A DNA stretch of 50,321 nt from Bacteroidota bacterium. GTDB taxonomy: Bacteria > Bacteroidota > Bacteroidia > Chitinophagales > LD1. The notes under the pieces were generated by a model. It searched no databases, was not told the DNA's origin, and worked only from the letters and a program-made list of their open reading frames with translations. The position numbers and the translations under genes were made by a program. Each line of letters starts with the position of its first letter. The stretch's first letter is position 1. The stretch spans positions 1 through 50,321 of the forward strand of contig JAFDYN010000018.1 of NCBI GenBank assembly GCA_018267385.1. The letters run 5' to 3'. Below, piece after piece: positions 32,492 to 41,680 of the stretch.

Positions 32492-33532
32492 TCAATACCT
32501 TATTGTTTGAACGAACCCATTATCTCCGAAGTGTGTGATGCCATTCAGCATATAGTCTATATTTTGAGAGCTGGTATTTTCTCCCAGGGCCATACGTGGA
32601 ATGCACTCCGGAAACTCCCGCTGACTCATAGAAATATTGCCGCGATGAGTGATTACGGCAGTTTTGAAATTTTTACTCACAGCTTGATATTCTCTGGTAT
32701 ATGCCTCCTCATGAGTGCCATATGGATAGGCAAAATGTAATACATCTTTACCCGTTTTTGCTTCTAGTTCCCGCCTGGATGCAGTGATCTCATAGTCCAG
32801 CTCTGAGTCAGTGAGCGTCCTTAGGGAGAGGTGATCCATAGTATGAGCACCTATGGTCACCAGTGGGTCTGCGCTGAGCTGACGGATCTCCTCCCATGTC
32901 AGAGAGATGGCTTCACATTGCTGACGTATGGCCGCATCATCTTTATCAAATGTTCTTTTTAGTGTGTTCGCTATCTCTGTTTTGGGCAGTGATTTTAGCT
33001 CACTCCGTATCCGGGGGAATAGTGCCTCCGCCTGTTGTATTGAAGTCCATTTATATACTTTCTGTAGCGATGGTGCATCTATAGTAAGGTCATGGCCACT
33101 GCGAAGTTTCTCCTCTAGCCAGTACCACCACAGCATAGCACTGTGATTTGGGAAACAGTTCGCCACATAAATTGTGAACGGGACACGATTTCGCCTGAAA
33201 ACCGGCAGGGCATACTCCAGATTGTCTCTGTAGCCATCGTCCAGAGTGAAAAAAATTAATTTTTGCTTTGGTTTACGGCCACTCTGAAATATGTCAAGTA
33301 GTTCGTCCATAGAGGCAAACCGACATCCCTTATCTCGTAAATATCGGATCACACTATCTAAACTTTCCGGCGTGATGGCAAGGTCACGGTTTATAGAGTA
33401 TTGATCGCGCAAGGGGGCAGGCAGGACGCGGTGAAGCATAAATGAAATGCCGATACCTCCGTATATCCTGTCTGATACCAGGCCGTTTGTTTTGACAAAA
33501 AATCCAAGAGTTTTGTCTTTGATCATTCCCAT
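32492..33532 (-). CDS. NodB-type polysaccharide deacetylase
   Basis: This 346-aa protein contains the NodB homology domain. The first motif FTLDDGYRDN has the metal-binding Asp (98-99). The HxxxH zinc motif is GAHTMDH (H230, H234), and the later FAYPYGTHEEAY is the third motif. Residues 1-90 are an N-terminal lead with FMLHRVLP, common to cell-surface deacetylases. No signal peptide is seen, so it probably acts inside the cell on the lipid-linked glycan, removing N-acetyl groups. Confidence 0.88.
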   Translation of the reverse strand: MGMIKDKTLGFFVKTNGLVSDRIYGGIGISFMLHRVLPAPLRDQYSINRDLAITPESLDSVIRYLRDKGCRFASMDELLDIFQSGRKPKQKLIFFTLDDGYRDNLEYALPVFRRNRVPFTIYVANCFPNHSAMLWWYWLEEKLRSGHDLTIDAPSLQKVYKWTSIQQAEALFPRIRSELKSLPKTEIANTLKRTFDKDDAAIRQQCEAISLTWEEIRQLSADPLVTIGAHTMDHLSLRTLTDSELDYEITASRRELEAKTGKDVLHFAYPYGTHEEAYTREYQAVSKNFKTAVITHRGNISMSQREFPECIPRMALGENTSSQNIDYMLNGITHFGDNGFVQTIRY

Positions 33533-33662
33533 TTTCCTGAGCGTCTATAGTTGTCTGACATATTTATTTACAGGTTGGTTTTCAGGTGCAACGTTTAAAA
33601 AATAAGCAACTAAAGCGATATCAGTTTGGATGTGATACCGCCCGGGGCACTTTGCAGTTCTA

Positions 33663-34856
33663 TTACTTTCTGTCTCTAAAAAATGCCAGAATCAAATCTG
33701 AGATCAGGTCTACCTGCTCAAAAGTCAGCTCATAGAAAAATGGGAGGCGAAGCAGGCACTCCGTATATCTGTCACTATAGGGCAGGTCGCGTCCATCATG
33801 TTTGCCTTCGAAATATGGACTTTTGTGCAGGCTGAGGTAGTGGAATACAGGAAGGATATTCTGCTCTTTGAGGTGTGCGATGAGTGCAGTACGAGTCTCA
33901 ATATCTCTGGTCACCACAAAGTACATATGAGCATTGTTTGTAGCATCGGGGCTGACCTTTGGTAAGATCAACTTGCCGGCTGCTTCAAGCGGTTTCAGGC
34001 GCTGGTCATACCGTTCCCATATTGCTTTTCGTTTATCCTGTATTCGGTCCAGATTTTCCAGCTGGGCATACAGAAACGCTGCTATGATATCAGATGGCAG
34101 AAACGAAGAACCAATATCTACCCATCCATACTTGTCTACCTCACCCCGGTAAAATTTGCTACGGTTAGTACCTTTCTCACGGATGATCTCTGCGCGCTCA
34201 TTAAACTTAGGGTCATTGATCACCAGCATACCGCCCTCTCCGGAGATGATGTTTTTGGTCTCATGAAATGAGAATGCAGCCAGATGACCTATGCCGCCCA
34301 GCGGGCGGCCTTTGTAAAAGGAATCTATGGCCTGCGCCGCATCTTCTATTACGTATAGATCGTATTTGGCAGCCAAAGACATGATGGCGTCCATATCACA
34401 GGCTACACCTGCATAGTGCACTGGTACTATGGCCTTGGTGCGAGCAGTGATGAGCGCCTCCAGCCCGGCCACATCCATGTTGGGAAACCCCGACGCGGAA
34501 TCGGCAAAAACTATCTTGGCACCGCGTAGGACAAAGGCATTTACCGTGCTTACAAAAGTAAAAGAAGGTATAATGACCTCATCTCCGGGCTGTATATTGA
34601 TGAGTATAGCTGCCATCTCCAGTGCATCTGTGCAGGAGGTAGTGAGCAGGCACTTCTGAAAGCCATATCGCTCTTCAAAATACTTGTGACATTTCTTTGT
34701 AAACTGTCCATCACCCGATATTTTGCCCGAGGTCACAGCCTGAGTGATGTATTCCGTCTCCTGTCCGGAGAGGTATGGCTTATTGAAAGGAATAGTGATC
34801 CAATCTCCCAGAGGCTCCTGGATCCTGGGTTTTGCCTGTTCTGCTTCTGTACTCAT
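33663..34856 (-). CDS. wecE: dTDP-4-amino-4,6-dideoxygalactose transaminase
   Basis: This 397-aa PLP enzyme of the DegT/DnrJ/EryC1 family strongly resembles E. coli WecE (RffA) along its length: IPFNKPYLSGQE, SGDGQFTKKC, TSCTDALEMAA, PGDEVIIPSFTFVSTVNAFVL, VPVHYAGVACDMD, SFHETKN with the PLP lysine K201, and IREKGTNRS. The reaction transfers an amino group to C4 of dTDP-4-keto-6-deoxyglucose, giving dTDP-Fuc4N. A WecD-like gene lies divergently nearby. The dTDP-sugar-forming genes (rmlA, rmlB) are not in the window. Residues 1-20 are an extra N-terminal extension. Confidence 0.92.
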   Translation of the reverse strand: MSTEAEQAKPRIQEPLGDWITIPFNKPYLSGQETEYITQAVTSGKISGDGQFTKKCHKYFEERYGFQKCLLTTSCTDALEMAAILINIQPGDEVIIPSFTFVSTVNAFVLRGAKIVFADSASGFPNMDVAGLEALITARTKAIVPVHYAGVACDMDAIMSLAAKYDLYVIEDAAQAIDSFYKGRPLGGIGHLAAFSFHETKNIISGEGGMLVINDPKFNERAEIIREKGTNRSKFYRGEVDKYGWVDIGSSFLPSDIIAAFLYAQLENLDRIQDKRKAIWERYDQRLKPLEAAGKLILPKVSPDATNNAHMYFVVTRDIETRTALIAHLKEQNILPVFHYLSLHKSPYFEGKHDGRDLPYSDRYTECLLRLPFFYELTFEQVDLISDLILAFFRDRK

Positions 34857-34882
34857 ATACCGCTTTGCGTTAAGATAATAAA

Positions 34883-36130
34883 TTATCCGGAGGTTTCCCA
34901 GACCAACGTAGGGCGTATCACGCCATTTATCTTGCCCAGATAGGCGTAGTCCCGGCTTTTGTCTATGACTTCAAAATTAAGCATATCCTTCAGCAGAAGG
35001 AGATGAGTCATCTCATCCGTAAAGGCGTAAAACCAGACTGAATAAATGTCATCATTCAGGAAATTTCCCGGTATGAAGCATTTGGCTGTTCCTACTTCTC
35101 TTTCGTTGATAGTGATATCCGTAGCGGTGCTAAAAACGATCTGCTCATTTGCATTGACCAGGTCAAAGGCAATCTTTAGTTTTTTGAAATGGGTAAGATT
35201 CAATAGTTCAAAAGAAATAGTAATAGCATCTTCTATCGAGATCAGTTCCGGTGTCACCTCCGCGCGCAATACCTTGATCTTATCATTGCCCGGAGCATGG
35301 CCTTCGCCTTTGTAATCTATGCGGCGGGTCATATGGTCGGCATTCAGTTTTACATATTGTGTCACGATCTGATTGGTATCGCCTATATCTCTCACTGTAC
35401 CTTGAGACAATAGTACTGACCGGGTGCAGAGCGTCTTGACCGCAGCCAGGTTGTGGCTCACAAAAAGGACTGTACGACCATCGTTGGTACTGACGTCCTT
35501 CATTTTGCCCAGGCATTTCTTTTGAAATTCGGCATCACCTACGGCGAGTACTTCATCTACTATCAGTATCTCTGGCTCCAGGTGCGCAGCGACAGCAAAA
35601 GCGAGACGGACATACATACCGCTGCTATATCGCTTCACCGGAGTGTCGATGTACCTTGCTACCCCCGCGAAGTCTACGATTTCGTCAAATTTGCGGGTGA
35701 TCTCACGCCGTGTCATACCCAGTATAGCACCGTTCTGATAGATATTTTCACGGCCCGTCAGCTCAGGGTGGAAGCCGGTGCCTACCTCTAGCAGACTGGC
35801 TATACGTCCTTTGGCTTTGATAGTGCCCTCAGTAGGCAGCGTGGTACGGCTAAGTATTTTCAGCAGGGTACTTTTTCCTGCACCATTACGGCCTATGATA
35901 CCTAGTACTTCGCCCTGCTTTACATCAAAGGAGACATCTTTGAGCGCCCAGACATATTCATTATTAGTCATAGTGGTACGGTCATTGACATCCGCTAATT
36001 TGCTATTGGGGTCTTCCTTGCCACGTATGCGCGCCCACCAGCTATTTATATCGTGTGTGAGTGTACCACTGCCTACCTCACCGAGACGGTACATCTTAGA
36101 CACCTGATCTATCTGGATTACTGTACTCAT
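34883..36130 (-). CDS. wzt: ABC exporter ATP-binding protein, Wzt type
   Basis: This 415-aa protein has an ATPase domain of about 250 residues with Walker A GRNGAGKST (80-88), signature YSSGMYVRLAFA and Walker B ILIVDEVLAVGD. A C-terminal domain of about 150 residues follows (ITISFELLNLTHFKK ... DIYSVWFYAFTD). This is the Wzt arrangement, in which the C-terminal part binds the finished or capped polysaccharide and couples chain end recognition to export. It overlaps the permease gene by 4 bp (ATGA). Between residues 20 and 60 there is an insert, common in Bacteroidota homologues. Confidence 0.92.
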   Translation of the reverse strand: MSTVIQIDQVSKMYRLGEVGSGTLTHDINSWWARIRGKEDPNSKLADVNDRTTMTNNEYVWALKDVSFDVKQGEVLGIIGRNGAGKSTLLKILSRTTLPTEGTIKAKGRIASLLEVGTGFHPELTGRENIYQNGAILGMTRREITRKFDEIVDFAGVARYIDTPVKRYSSGMYVRLAFAVAAHLEPEILIVDEVLAVGDAEFQKKCLGKMKDVSTNDGRTVLFVSHNLAAVKTLCTRSVLLSQGTVRDIGDTNQIVTQYVKLNADHMTRRIDYKGEGHAPGNDKIKVLRAEVTPELISIEDAITISFELLNLTHFKKLKIAFDLVNANEQIVFSTATDITINEREVGTAKCFIPGNFLNDDIYSVWFYAFTDEMTHLLLLKDMLNFEVIDKSRDYAYLGKINGVIRPTLVWETSG

Positions 36131-37077
36131 ACTGTGTCGATAAAGGATTTTTCAGCCTTATTGAAAATCAAGAAACCTATCAAAAGCAAAATCGTCGAGA
36201 CTATAAATGAATAGCCAAGCATAGGCCAGTCTACCACCCCTCCGAGCACCGCTGCACGAAATGTCTCAATGACAGCAGACACAGGATTTAGTTTTAGCAG
36301 GAGCAGCATTTTGCCGTGAAATCTGCTAAGTGGATATACTACCGGTGCAGCAAACATGAGTAGCTGCACGCCAAAAGCTACGAGATATTGCAGGTCGCGG
36401 TATTTGATGGTCATGGAGGTCACGATCATACCTGCACCCAGACCCAAATTAGCCATGATGATGATAAGCAGAGGAAGTGTGAGGATATAACCATTGACCT
36501 GAAATGAATATTGACCTAGCGCAATGTAGACTGCATATGCTATAGCGAGCAGGATCATTTGTATACCCATTTTGAATAGCGTGGAGATCACTTTAGCTAA
36601 AGGGAGAATGACCCGTGGGAAATAAACCTTGCCAAAGACTGCAGCATTAGCTGTAAAGGTGCTGGAGGTAGTGACCAGACACTCTGAAAAATATGCCCAG
36701 AGAACTGTGCCTGTCAGATAAAAAAGAAGCCGTGGTTTTCCATCAGTACCTATATTGGCAATACCTCCGTACACAAATGCATAGACCAAAGTGGTGAGTA
36801 GCGGCTGGATAAAGAACCAAACAGGACCAAGAATAGTCTGCTTGTAAACTGCCATCAGGTCCCTGCGTACAAAAATGTAGAGCAAGTCTCTGTACTGGAT
36901 CAATTCTTTGAAGTCGATATCAAAGAGGCCGGACTGAGGCTTGATCACAATGGTCCAGTCCTCATTACTTTCTTTCACGTATTGGGTTAAATTTATTTCC
37001 TTAGCGCCAAATGTAGCAAAATAAAAGAATGTGCTTCGGTTTTGAGCACGGTGAGTGACCATAGCTGATCTATACAT
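36127..37077 (-). CDS. wzm: ABC-2 type polysaccharide export permease, Wzm type
   Basis: This 316-aa permease has an N-terminal cytoplasmic part with DIDFKELIQYRDLLYIFVRRDLMAVYKQTILGPVWFFIQP, a hallmark of the O-antigen/teichoic export family. About six membrane spans follow, and a late loop has LLKLNPVSAVIETFRAAVLG. With the Wzt protein it exports the polysaccharide across the inner membrane. It is the first gene of the minus-strand run. Extra N-terminal residues 1-40 include possible alternative starts (M6). Confidence 0.92.
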   Translation of the reverse strand: MYRSAMVTHRAQNRSTFFYFATFGAKEINLTQYVKESNEDWTIVIKPQSGLFDIDFKELIQYRDLLYIFVRRDLMAVYKQTILGPVWFFIQPLLTTLVYAFVYGGIANIGTDGKPRLLFYLTGTVLWAYFSECLVTTSSTFTANAAVFGKVYFPRVILPLAKVISTLFKMGIQMILLAIAYAVYIALGQYSFQVNGYILTLPLLIIIMANLGLGAGMIVTSMTIKYRDLQYLVAFGVQLLMFAAPVVYPLSRFHGKMLLLLKLNPVSAVIETFRAAVLGGVVDWPMLGYSFIVSTILLLIGFLIFNKAEKSFIDTV

Positions 37078-37137
37078 TTTTTTATATTATAAATAGTGTC
37101 AAATGCAGATAAGAAACTGCATGATGCAAAGAGAGAT

Positions 37138-38217
37138 ATGAAAAGGATATTCATAAAAGCTGACAACGATGATGCCTATGCTCAGCAGCTATATCTGGCT
37201 TACGATCTGGTACGGTCTGTGGATGAGGCGGTAGAGATATATGATCCGGCCGCGCTGAGTAGTGATATGCTGCAAAAGCTGGAGGCTGATGTATTGATAT
37301 CATGCGGACTGAGTGAGGGGCAGTACCGGCTGATCTCCGGGCTCAAGGTGGCGACCATCACCTTTGGCCGGCTAGATCTCTACACAGGGCTGGCGGATAT
37401 AGTCATAGACTGCATGGCAGGAGATGCTACTGCGCATTATGGTACGGCGGCTTGCTCCCTTCAAAATCCCAGGTTTGATTTTGATACACTATCCAGGCTG
37501 GTGAAAAAACTATCATGGGATACCGATTTTTGGGGTTTCGGATATGGCAATATCAAAGCCAAAACCATTTCGCCAAATATTGTCTACAGAGCGGAGGCGT
37601 ATGCGCGAAGAAATGGCATCCGGTTTCTGGAGTACCTGTGTGCCAGTGACGATCAAAAGCATGTGGTGATAGCAGAGAGCCAGGGCTTTCACCTGACTGA
37701 TATCCGTATCGACTTTGATGTCAAGGGCAAGGTAGTGCCTCTGGAGCCGCTACCGGAGGGCATGACCTATGGCATAGCTCAGGAAAGGCATATACCGGAG
37801 CTGCATAATATCAGCAAGGATCTCTACAAGATAAGTCGCTACTACTATGATGGTGGATTTGACAGAGCGAGGGTGAGCGATTTTTATCGTATCTGGGTAG
37901 AAAAGGCGGTACACGGTACCTTCGATCATATCTGCCATTGTATTTTTCTCGGAGATACGCCTGTGGGTTTTGCCACCTTCCGGTATCTGGAGGATGGTGA
38001 GGCTATGTTTGGTTTAGGTGCTTTCAATGAAAAATTTCAGGGCGCAGGTCTGGGTAGGAAACTCTTCCGCCACGTGATCAATATCAATGCCCAAGAGAAA
38101 GGCATACGCCGGGTGACGTCAGCTACTCAGGGACGCAATATCATGACCCAGCGGATGCATCAGTCCATAGACTTCCGCACAGCCTCTGTAGAACTGTGGT
38201 TTCATAAGTGGCTGTAG
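37138..38217 (+). CDS. WecD-like GNAT acetyltransferase with extra N-terminal domain
   Basis: This 359-aa protein has two parts. Residues about 120-359 match WecD (RffC), the dTDP-Fuc4N acetyltransferase: SWDTDFWGFG, WVEKAVHGTFDHICH, and the acetyl-CoA loop near QGAGLGRKLF. Residues 1-115 have no certain identity; the pattern VATITFGRLDLY..LADIVIDC....HYG....LQNPRF is reminiscent of the nucleotide-sugar hydrolase PseG/SpsG Rossmann half. The frame extends to a GTG at 37096, but the ATG at 37138 (MKRIF) is chosen. It is divergent from wzm, and pairs with wecE to make dTDP-Fuc4NAc. Confidence 0.75.
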   Translation: MKRIFIKADNDDAYAQQLYLAYDLVRSVDEAVEIYDPAALSSDMLQKLEADVLISCGLSEGQYRLISGLKVATITFGRLDLYTGLADIVIDCMAGDATAHYGTAACSLQNPRFDFDTLSRLVKKLSWDTDFWGFGYGNIKAKTISPNIVYRAEAYARRNGIRFLEYLCASDDQKHVVIAESQGFHLTDIRIDFDVKGKVVPLEPLPEGMTYGIAQERHIPELHNISKDLYKISRYYYDGGFDRARVSDFYRIWVEKAVHGTFDHICHCIFLGDTPVGFATFRYLEDGEAMFGLGAFNEKFQGAGLGRKLFRHVININAQEKGIRRVTSATQGRNIMTQRMHQSIDFRTASVELWFHKWL

Positions 38218-38234
38218 GCACTTCTCCAGCTATG

Positions 38235-38729
38235 CTATTTATCGAGCAGGACGGTCACTCTCTCCGCCATACCCGGATCATCCCATTTTTCTGCATTGAC
38301 CTGGCTATACACTTTCCGGCCAGAAGCATTAAAGATATAATTGGTCGGATAGGTATAGATACCTATATCGTGCAGGTGGGCGGCATGGAGGAATATTAAC
38401 TTGTCACCGTATTCGGACTGGAGTACCTGGAGTTTTTCTATCGGATCATCGGATATACACATGATGACCATTTCCTTATCGCGCATCATGTCATGCAGTG
38501 CAGCCAGATCTGGCAGCTCCCTCATGCAGGGGCCACACCATGTGGCAAAAAAAGAGACAAAAATGGGTTTACCGCTGTATGCCTGCAGTGATACCGGCTG
38601 CCCACGCAGATCAGTGACAGCCATAGAAGGAATATCTACAGGAGGAGGGATGTGGTACCTTTTATAGAAAAAAGCTCCCACAGCGATGGCTATCAAAATC
38701 AGTACTGTCGTGGCTATCCGATCGCGCAT
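38235..38729 (-). CDS. Thioredoxin-like (TlpA/ResA-type) membrane-anchored protein
   Basis: This 164-aa protein has an N-terminal membrane anchor (residues about 6-21) and a thioredoxin fold with WCGPC (64-68), then the cis-Pro region IYTYPTN. The family works on the periplasmic side in disulfide reduction or cytochrome c maturation. It lies 1 bp after the pyrophosphatase gene and is probably cotranscribed. Confidence 0.88.
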   Translation of the reverse strand: MRDRIATTVLILIAIAVGAFFYKRYHIPPPVDIPSMAVTDLRGQPVSLQAYSGKPIFVSFFATWCGPCMRELPDLAALHDMMRDKEMVIMCISDDPIEKLQVLQSEYGDKLIFLHAAHLHDIGIYTYPTNYIFNASGRKVYSQVNAEKWDDPGMAERVTVLLDK

Positions 38730-38730
38730 A

Positions 38731-39357
38731 TCAGTCTACGTCTATATACTTATGCCGGTAGTCTGCCTGGCTACGCCGTATGACCTCAAATGCCTCCTCA
38801 CGGCCGTAGATACCGTCTATCTGTACCCTGTTGGCGTCTTCATTCGGATTCTTTTTATAGGTGAGGAAGTAATGTTTCAGTCGGGTGAGTATTGCTTCAT
38901 TCACATCTGACACATCAGTCCACTTGCCGTATACTTCATCGCCTTTCATGATAGCTATGATCTTATCGTCAGCCTGGTTTTGATCTATCATACGGAAACC
39001 ACCTATCGGCATAGCCTGCACCAGAATGCCACCGCGGGCTATGATCTTCTCAGTCAGAACTATGATATCCAGAGGATCCTGGTCTCCTATCACGCCCGTG
39101 CGGCCTGTTTTCTCCATGCAGTAGTTGCCAACCTCTACGTCGCAGAAGGTCTGCGGCAGGAAACCGTATAATGCAGGAAACACATTAGAAAACTGCTGTG
39201 GCCTGTCTACCTTCAGGATGCCCGACGGTTTGTCTACTTCATATTTGATAGTATCGGTAGGTACTATCTCTATGAAGCATGTACAGGTTTCGGGGGCTTT
39301 CTCGCCTATATCTACACCATGCCATGGATGGAGTTGAAATTTCAGATGTTCATTCAT
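38731..39357 (-). CDS. ppa: Inorganic pyrophosphatase (family I)
   Basis: This 208-aa soluble enzyme hydrolyses pyrophosphate. The family-I signature GDQDPLDIIVL supplies the Mg-binding aspartates D92, D94 and D97. Supporting motifs are KYEVDKPSGILKVDR and FPALYGFLPQT. The length and sequence fit the larger type found in Bacteroidota. It removes pyrophosphate made by tRNA synthetases and nucleotide-sugar synthesis. It sits in the lemA-TPM-TPM-ppa-thioredoxin run with an 18-bp gap. Confidence 0.95.
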   Translation of the reverse strand: MNEHLKFQLHPWHGVDIGEKAPETCTCFIEIVPTDTIKYEVDKPSGILKVDRPQQFSNVFPALYGFLPQTFCDVEVGNYCMEKTGRTGVIGDQDPLDIIVLTEKIIARGGILVQAMPIGGFRMIDQNQADDKIIAIMKGDEVYGKWTDVSDVNEAILTRLKHYFLTYKKNPNEDANRVQIDGIYGREEAFEVIRRSQADYRHKYIDVD

Positions 39358-39375
39358 GTATTACAAAAGTTTGAT

Positions 39376-40158
39376 CTACCAGCTGCTGCCTGCACCGCCA
39401 CCCCCACTATCACCACCACCAAAACCACCGAAGCCTCCTCCTCCTCCCCAGCTATCCCCGTCACGGCTACCGCCGCCGCCGGAGAGCGCCCCTAGCAGAA
39501 ACCATGGGAGGGAGGAGCCGGTGCCCGAATAAGTACGTCCGTTATTGCCACCACCCCAGATGGAGAAAAGGATAATGACAATAATAATGGCCAGTATGAT
39601 CCAGCCTATACTGAATGAAGAACCATTGTCCTGAGGCTCGTCATTCTTAAATTCTCCCTTCAGGCTGGCTTCTATATCATCTATCCCGGCATTGATACCA
39701 CCTATGTAGTCTCCCTCTTTGAATTTTGGTTTGATGGTATACTCGGTGATCCGCTTGCAGATAGCATCCGGCAGTGCACCCTCTACTCCACGACCGGTAC
39801 CGAGAAACATTGTTCTGTCCTCTTTGGCTATGAGTAGCAGCACTCCATTGTCTTTGTCTTTCTGCCCTATGCCCCACTCGTGCATCAGCTCAGTGGCATA
39901 CTGGGCCCGGTCGGCACCATCCAGGGTAGTGATGATGACCACAGCTATCTGTGTCGAGGTCTCTTTCTCATACTGATCCAGCCGGGTCTCGAGCGCGTCC
40001 GCATCTCCGGCGCTGAGCACGCCGGCATAGTCATTGACGAGGCGAGGCGGATCCGGCCTGTCAGGCAGCTTGATATCCTGTGCATACGTCGGGCCACTGA
40101 GCAGCAGCAGCGCGACAAAGCACATCATAAGCCAACCACCCCTGATGGCGGCCCGCAT
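39376..40158 (-). CDS. TPM-domain protein (YgcG family), membrane-anchored
   Basis: This 260-aa protein has an N-terminal signal peptide (MRAAIRGG, then WLMMCFVALLLLSGPTYAQ) and a TPM domain (VNDYAGVLS ... TSTQIAVVIITTLDG ... YATELMHEWGIGQKDKDNGVLLLIAKEDRTMFLGTGRGVEG). One transmembrane helix (WIILAIIIVIILFSIW) follows, and then a Gly/Ser-rich tail (GGGGFGGFGGGDS). It is of the phosphatase-like TPM superfamily. The upstream frame starts at 40194 and would overlap the neighbour; the ATG at 40158 is preferred because it starts the signal peptide. Likely partner of LemA. Confidence 0.85.
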   Translation of the reverse strand: MRAAIRGGWLMMCFVALLLLSGPTYAQDIKLPDRPDPPRLVNDYAGVLSAGDADALETRLDQYEKETSTQIAVVIITTLDGADRAQYATELMHEWGIGQKDKDNGVLLLIAKEDRTMFLGTGRGVEGALPDAICKRITEYTIKPKFKEGDYIGGINAGIDDIEASLKGEFKNDEPQDNGSSFSIGWIILAIIIVIILFSIWGGGNNGRTYSGTGSSLPWFLLGALSGGGGSRDGDSWGGGGGFGGFGGGDSGGGGAGSSW

Positions 40159-40174
40159 GGACCATGATGAGTGA

Positions 40175-40612
40175 CTATCCTTCGCTGATATCATTGCTCA
40201 GTTCATTTTTATCTCCAGCATAGTAGGGGAAGTACTGTGTCAGTTTGATCCCGGCCTGCTCTATACCATGTACTACTCCGGCCACATATTTCTGCTGGCG
40301 AAAAAGTGCTGTCATCTCTTCTGCTGTAATATCCCAGAAATCGGCAGGCACTACTTCATTGATGCCTTTATCTCCTATCACGGCCAGCTTGCGATCCTCC
40401 CAGGCCAGATAGATCAGGACACCATTGCGCAAAACAGTTTTCTGCATACCCAGCTTGTGAAAAACGTCTGCCGCTCTGTCCAGCACAGCGCCTGTGCACC
40501 TGGGCTCTACATGCACACGTATCTCACCGGAGGTCATTTTCTCAGCATGGCCGATAGCATCTACTATCTGGCGCCGCTCAGATGCGGAGAAGAGGTGTTT
40601 TTTGAAAAGCAC
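40175..40612 (-). CDS. TPM-domain protein, soluble
   Basis: This 145-aa protein consists of a TPM domain without signal peptide: SASERRQIVDAIGHAEKMTSGEIRVHVEPRC, NGVLIYLAWEDRKLAVIGDKGIN, FWDITAEEMTALF. It starts with GTG (40612). It is paralogous to the TPM domain in the downstream gene. The gap to lemA is 9 bp. The cluster lemA-TPM-TPM is frequently seen in Bacteroidota; its function is not settled. Confidence 0.85.
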   Translation of the reverse strand: MLFKKHLFSASERRQIVDAIGHAEKMTSGEIRVHVEPRCTGAVLDRAADVFHKLGMQKTVLRNGVLIYLAWEDRKLAVIGDKGINEVVPADFWDITAEEMTALFRQQKYVAGVVHGIEQAGIKLTQYFPYYAGDKNELSNDISEG

Positions 40613-40621
40613 GGTCTTAGT

Positions 40622-41200
40622 TTAGAATTTTACGGTAGGAGCCTTCTCGCTGCCTGCCTCTGCATGGAAGTATCCCTTAGGGGTAAAACCAAACATTTTG
40701 GCCGTCAGGACGGCAGGAAACTGAGCGATGTAGGCATTGTAGTCGTTTACCGATTCATTGAAGCGGTTGCGCTCTGTATTGATACGGTTTTCAGTCCCTT
40801 CCAGCTGGGCCTGCAGTTCCATGAAGCCTTGATTGGCTTTCAGGTCAGGATACTGCTCCACAGTGACCAGGAGCCGAGACAGAGATCCTTTCAGCTCGTC
40901 CTGGGCAGCTTGAAATTTCTGGATATCCTCCTCAGAGAGTTTGCTGGCATCTACCTGTACGCTGGTAGCCTTGGCACGCGCCTCAATGACCTGAGTCAGC
41001 GTCTGCTGCTCAAAGTTGGCCTGGCCTTTTACGGTATTGACCAGATTGGGTACGAGGTCAGCGCGGCGCTGATAGGCAGATTCTACATTGGCCCACTCGC
41101 GTGATACGGCTTCGCGTTTTTCTACCATAGAGTTATACCCGCAGGATGACAGCGAGGCTGCTATGATCATGATACTCAGGAGCCTGAAGATGCTTTTCAT
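40622..41200 (-). CDS. lemA: LemA family lipoprotein
   Basis: This 192-aa protein has a lipoprotein signal (SIMIIAASLSSC, Cys20). The mature part is an all-helical LemA domain: VEKREAVSREWANVESAYQRRADLVPNLVNTVKG, later EQYPDLKANQGFMELQAQLEGTENRI, and NAYIAQFPAVLTAKMFGF. The family has a coiled helical bundle and is exported; its role is not settled. It begins the lemA/TPM operon. The frame is open from 41239, but the ATG at 41200 gives the signal peptide. Confidence 0.9.
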   Translation of the reverse strand: MKSIFRLLSIMIIAASLSSCGYNSMVEKREAVSREWANVESAYQRRADLVPNLVNTVKGQANFEQQTLTQVIEARAKATSVQVDASKLSEEDIQKFQAAQDELKGSLSRLLVTVEQYPDLKANQGFMELQAQLEGTENRINTERNRFNESVNDYNAYIAQFPAVLTAKMFGFTPKGYFHAEAGSEKAPTVKF

Positions 41201-41332
41201 GGATGATTGTGTTTTTGGTTTGTAGATGTAAAATAGCAAAATAAACCTGACTGGCAGCTATCTGCCCGTGATTTGCCGGGTTCTTTATACTTTAGCATAC
41301 ATCAGAGGACGAAACCCCAAACAACTTATTGC

Positions 41333-41680
41333 ATGTCAGAACTCATAAAGGACTTTAACGACTATCGCACACGGATGAACGAGGTGATCCTGGCCAAAGA
41401 TAACCTGGTACTAAAGCGCTTCTGGAGCCTGGATAATCAGGCCTATGCTGATGGCGCTCTACCCTCCAAGACTAAAGAGCTGCTGGGCTTGGTAGCCTCT
41501 ATGGTACTGCGGTGCGACGACTGTATCAAGTACCATCTGGGCAAGAGCTATGAAGAAGGTGTGAGCACCGAAGAAATGTATGAGGTCTTTGCCATAGCCA
41601 ATCTGGTGGGTGGCTCTATAGTGATACCACATACCCGCAGGGCGGCGGAGTATTGGGAGGAATTGATAAAACAATCTTAG
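41333..41680 (+). CDS. AhpD-like carboxymuconolactone decarboxylase family protein
   Basis: This 115-aa protein belongs to the CMD family. It has the AhpD-type redox motif CDDCIKYHLGKSYEEGVS (CxxC with following His), preceded by TKELLGLVASMVLR. The family includes AhpD, which reduces peroxiredoxin via lipoyl groups, and other alkylhydroperoxidase-like proteins. The ATG at 41333 (MSELIKD) gives the family length; the frame extends upstream to 41273. Nothing nearby indicates a specific partner. Confidence 0.85.
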   Translation: MSELIKDFNDYRTRMNEVILAKDNLVLKRFWSLDNQAYADGALPSKTKELLGLVASMVLRCDDCIKYHLGKSYEEGVSTEEMYEVFAIANLVGGSIVIPHTRRAAEYWEELIKQS

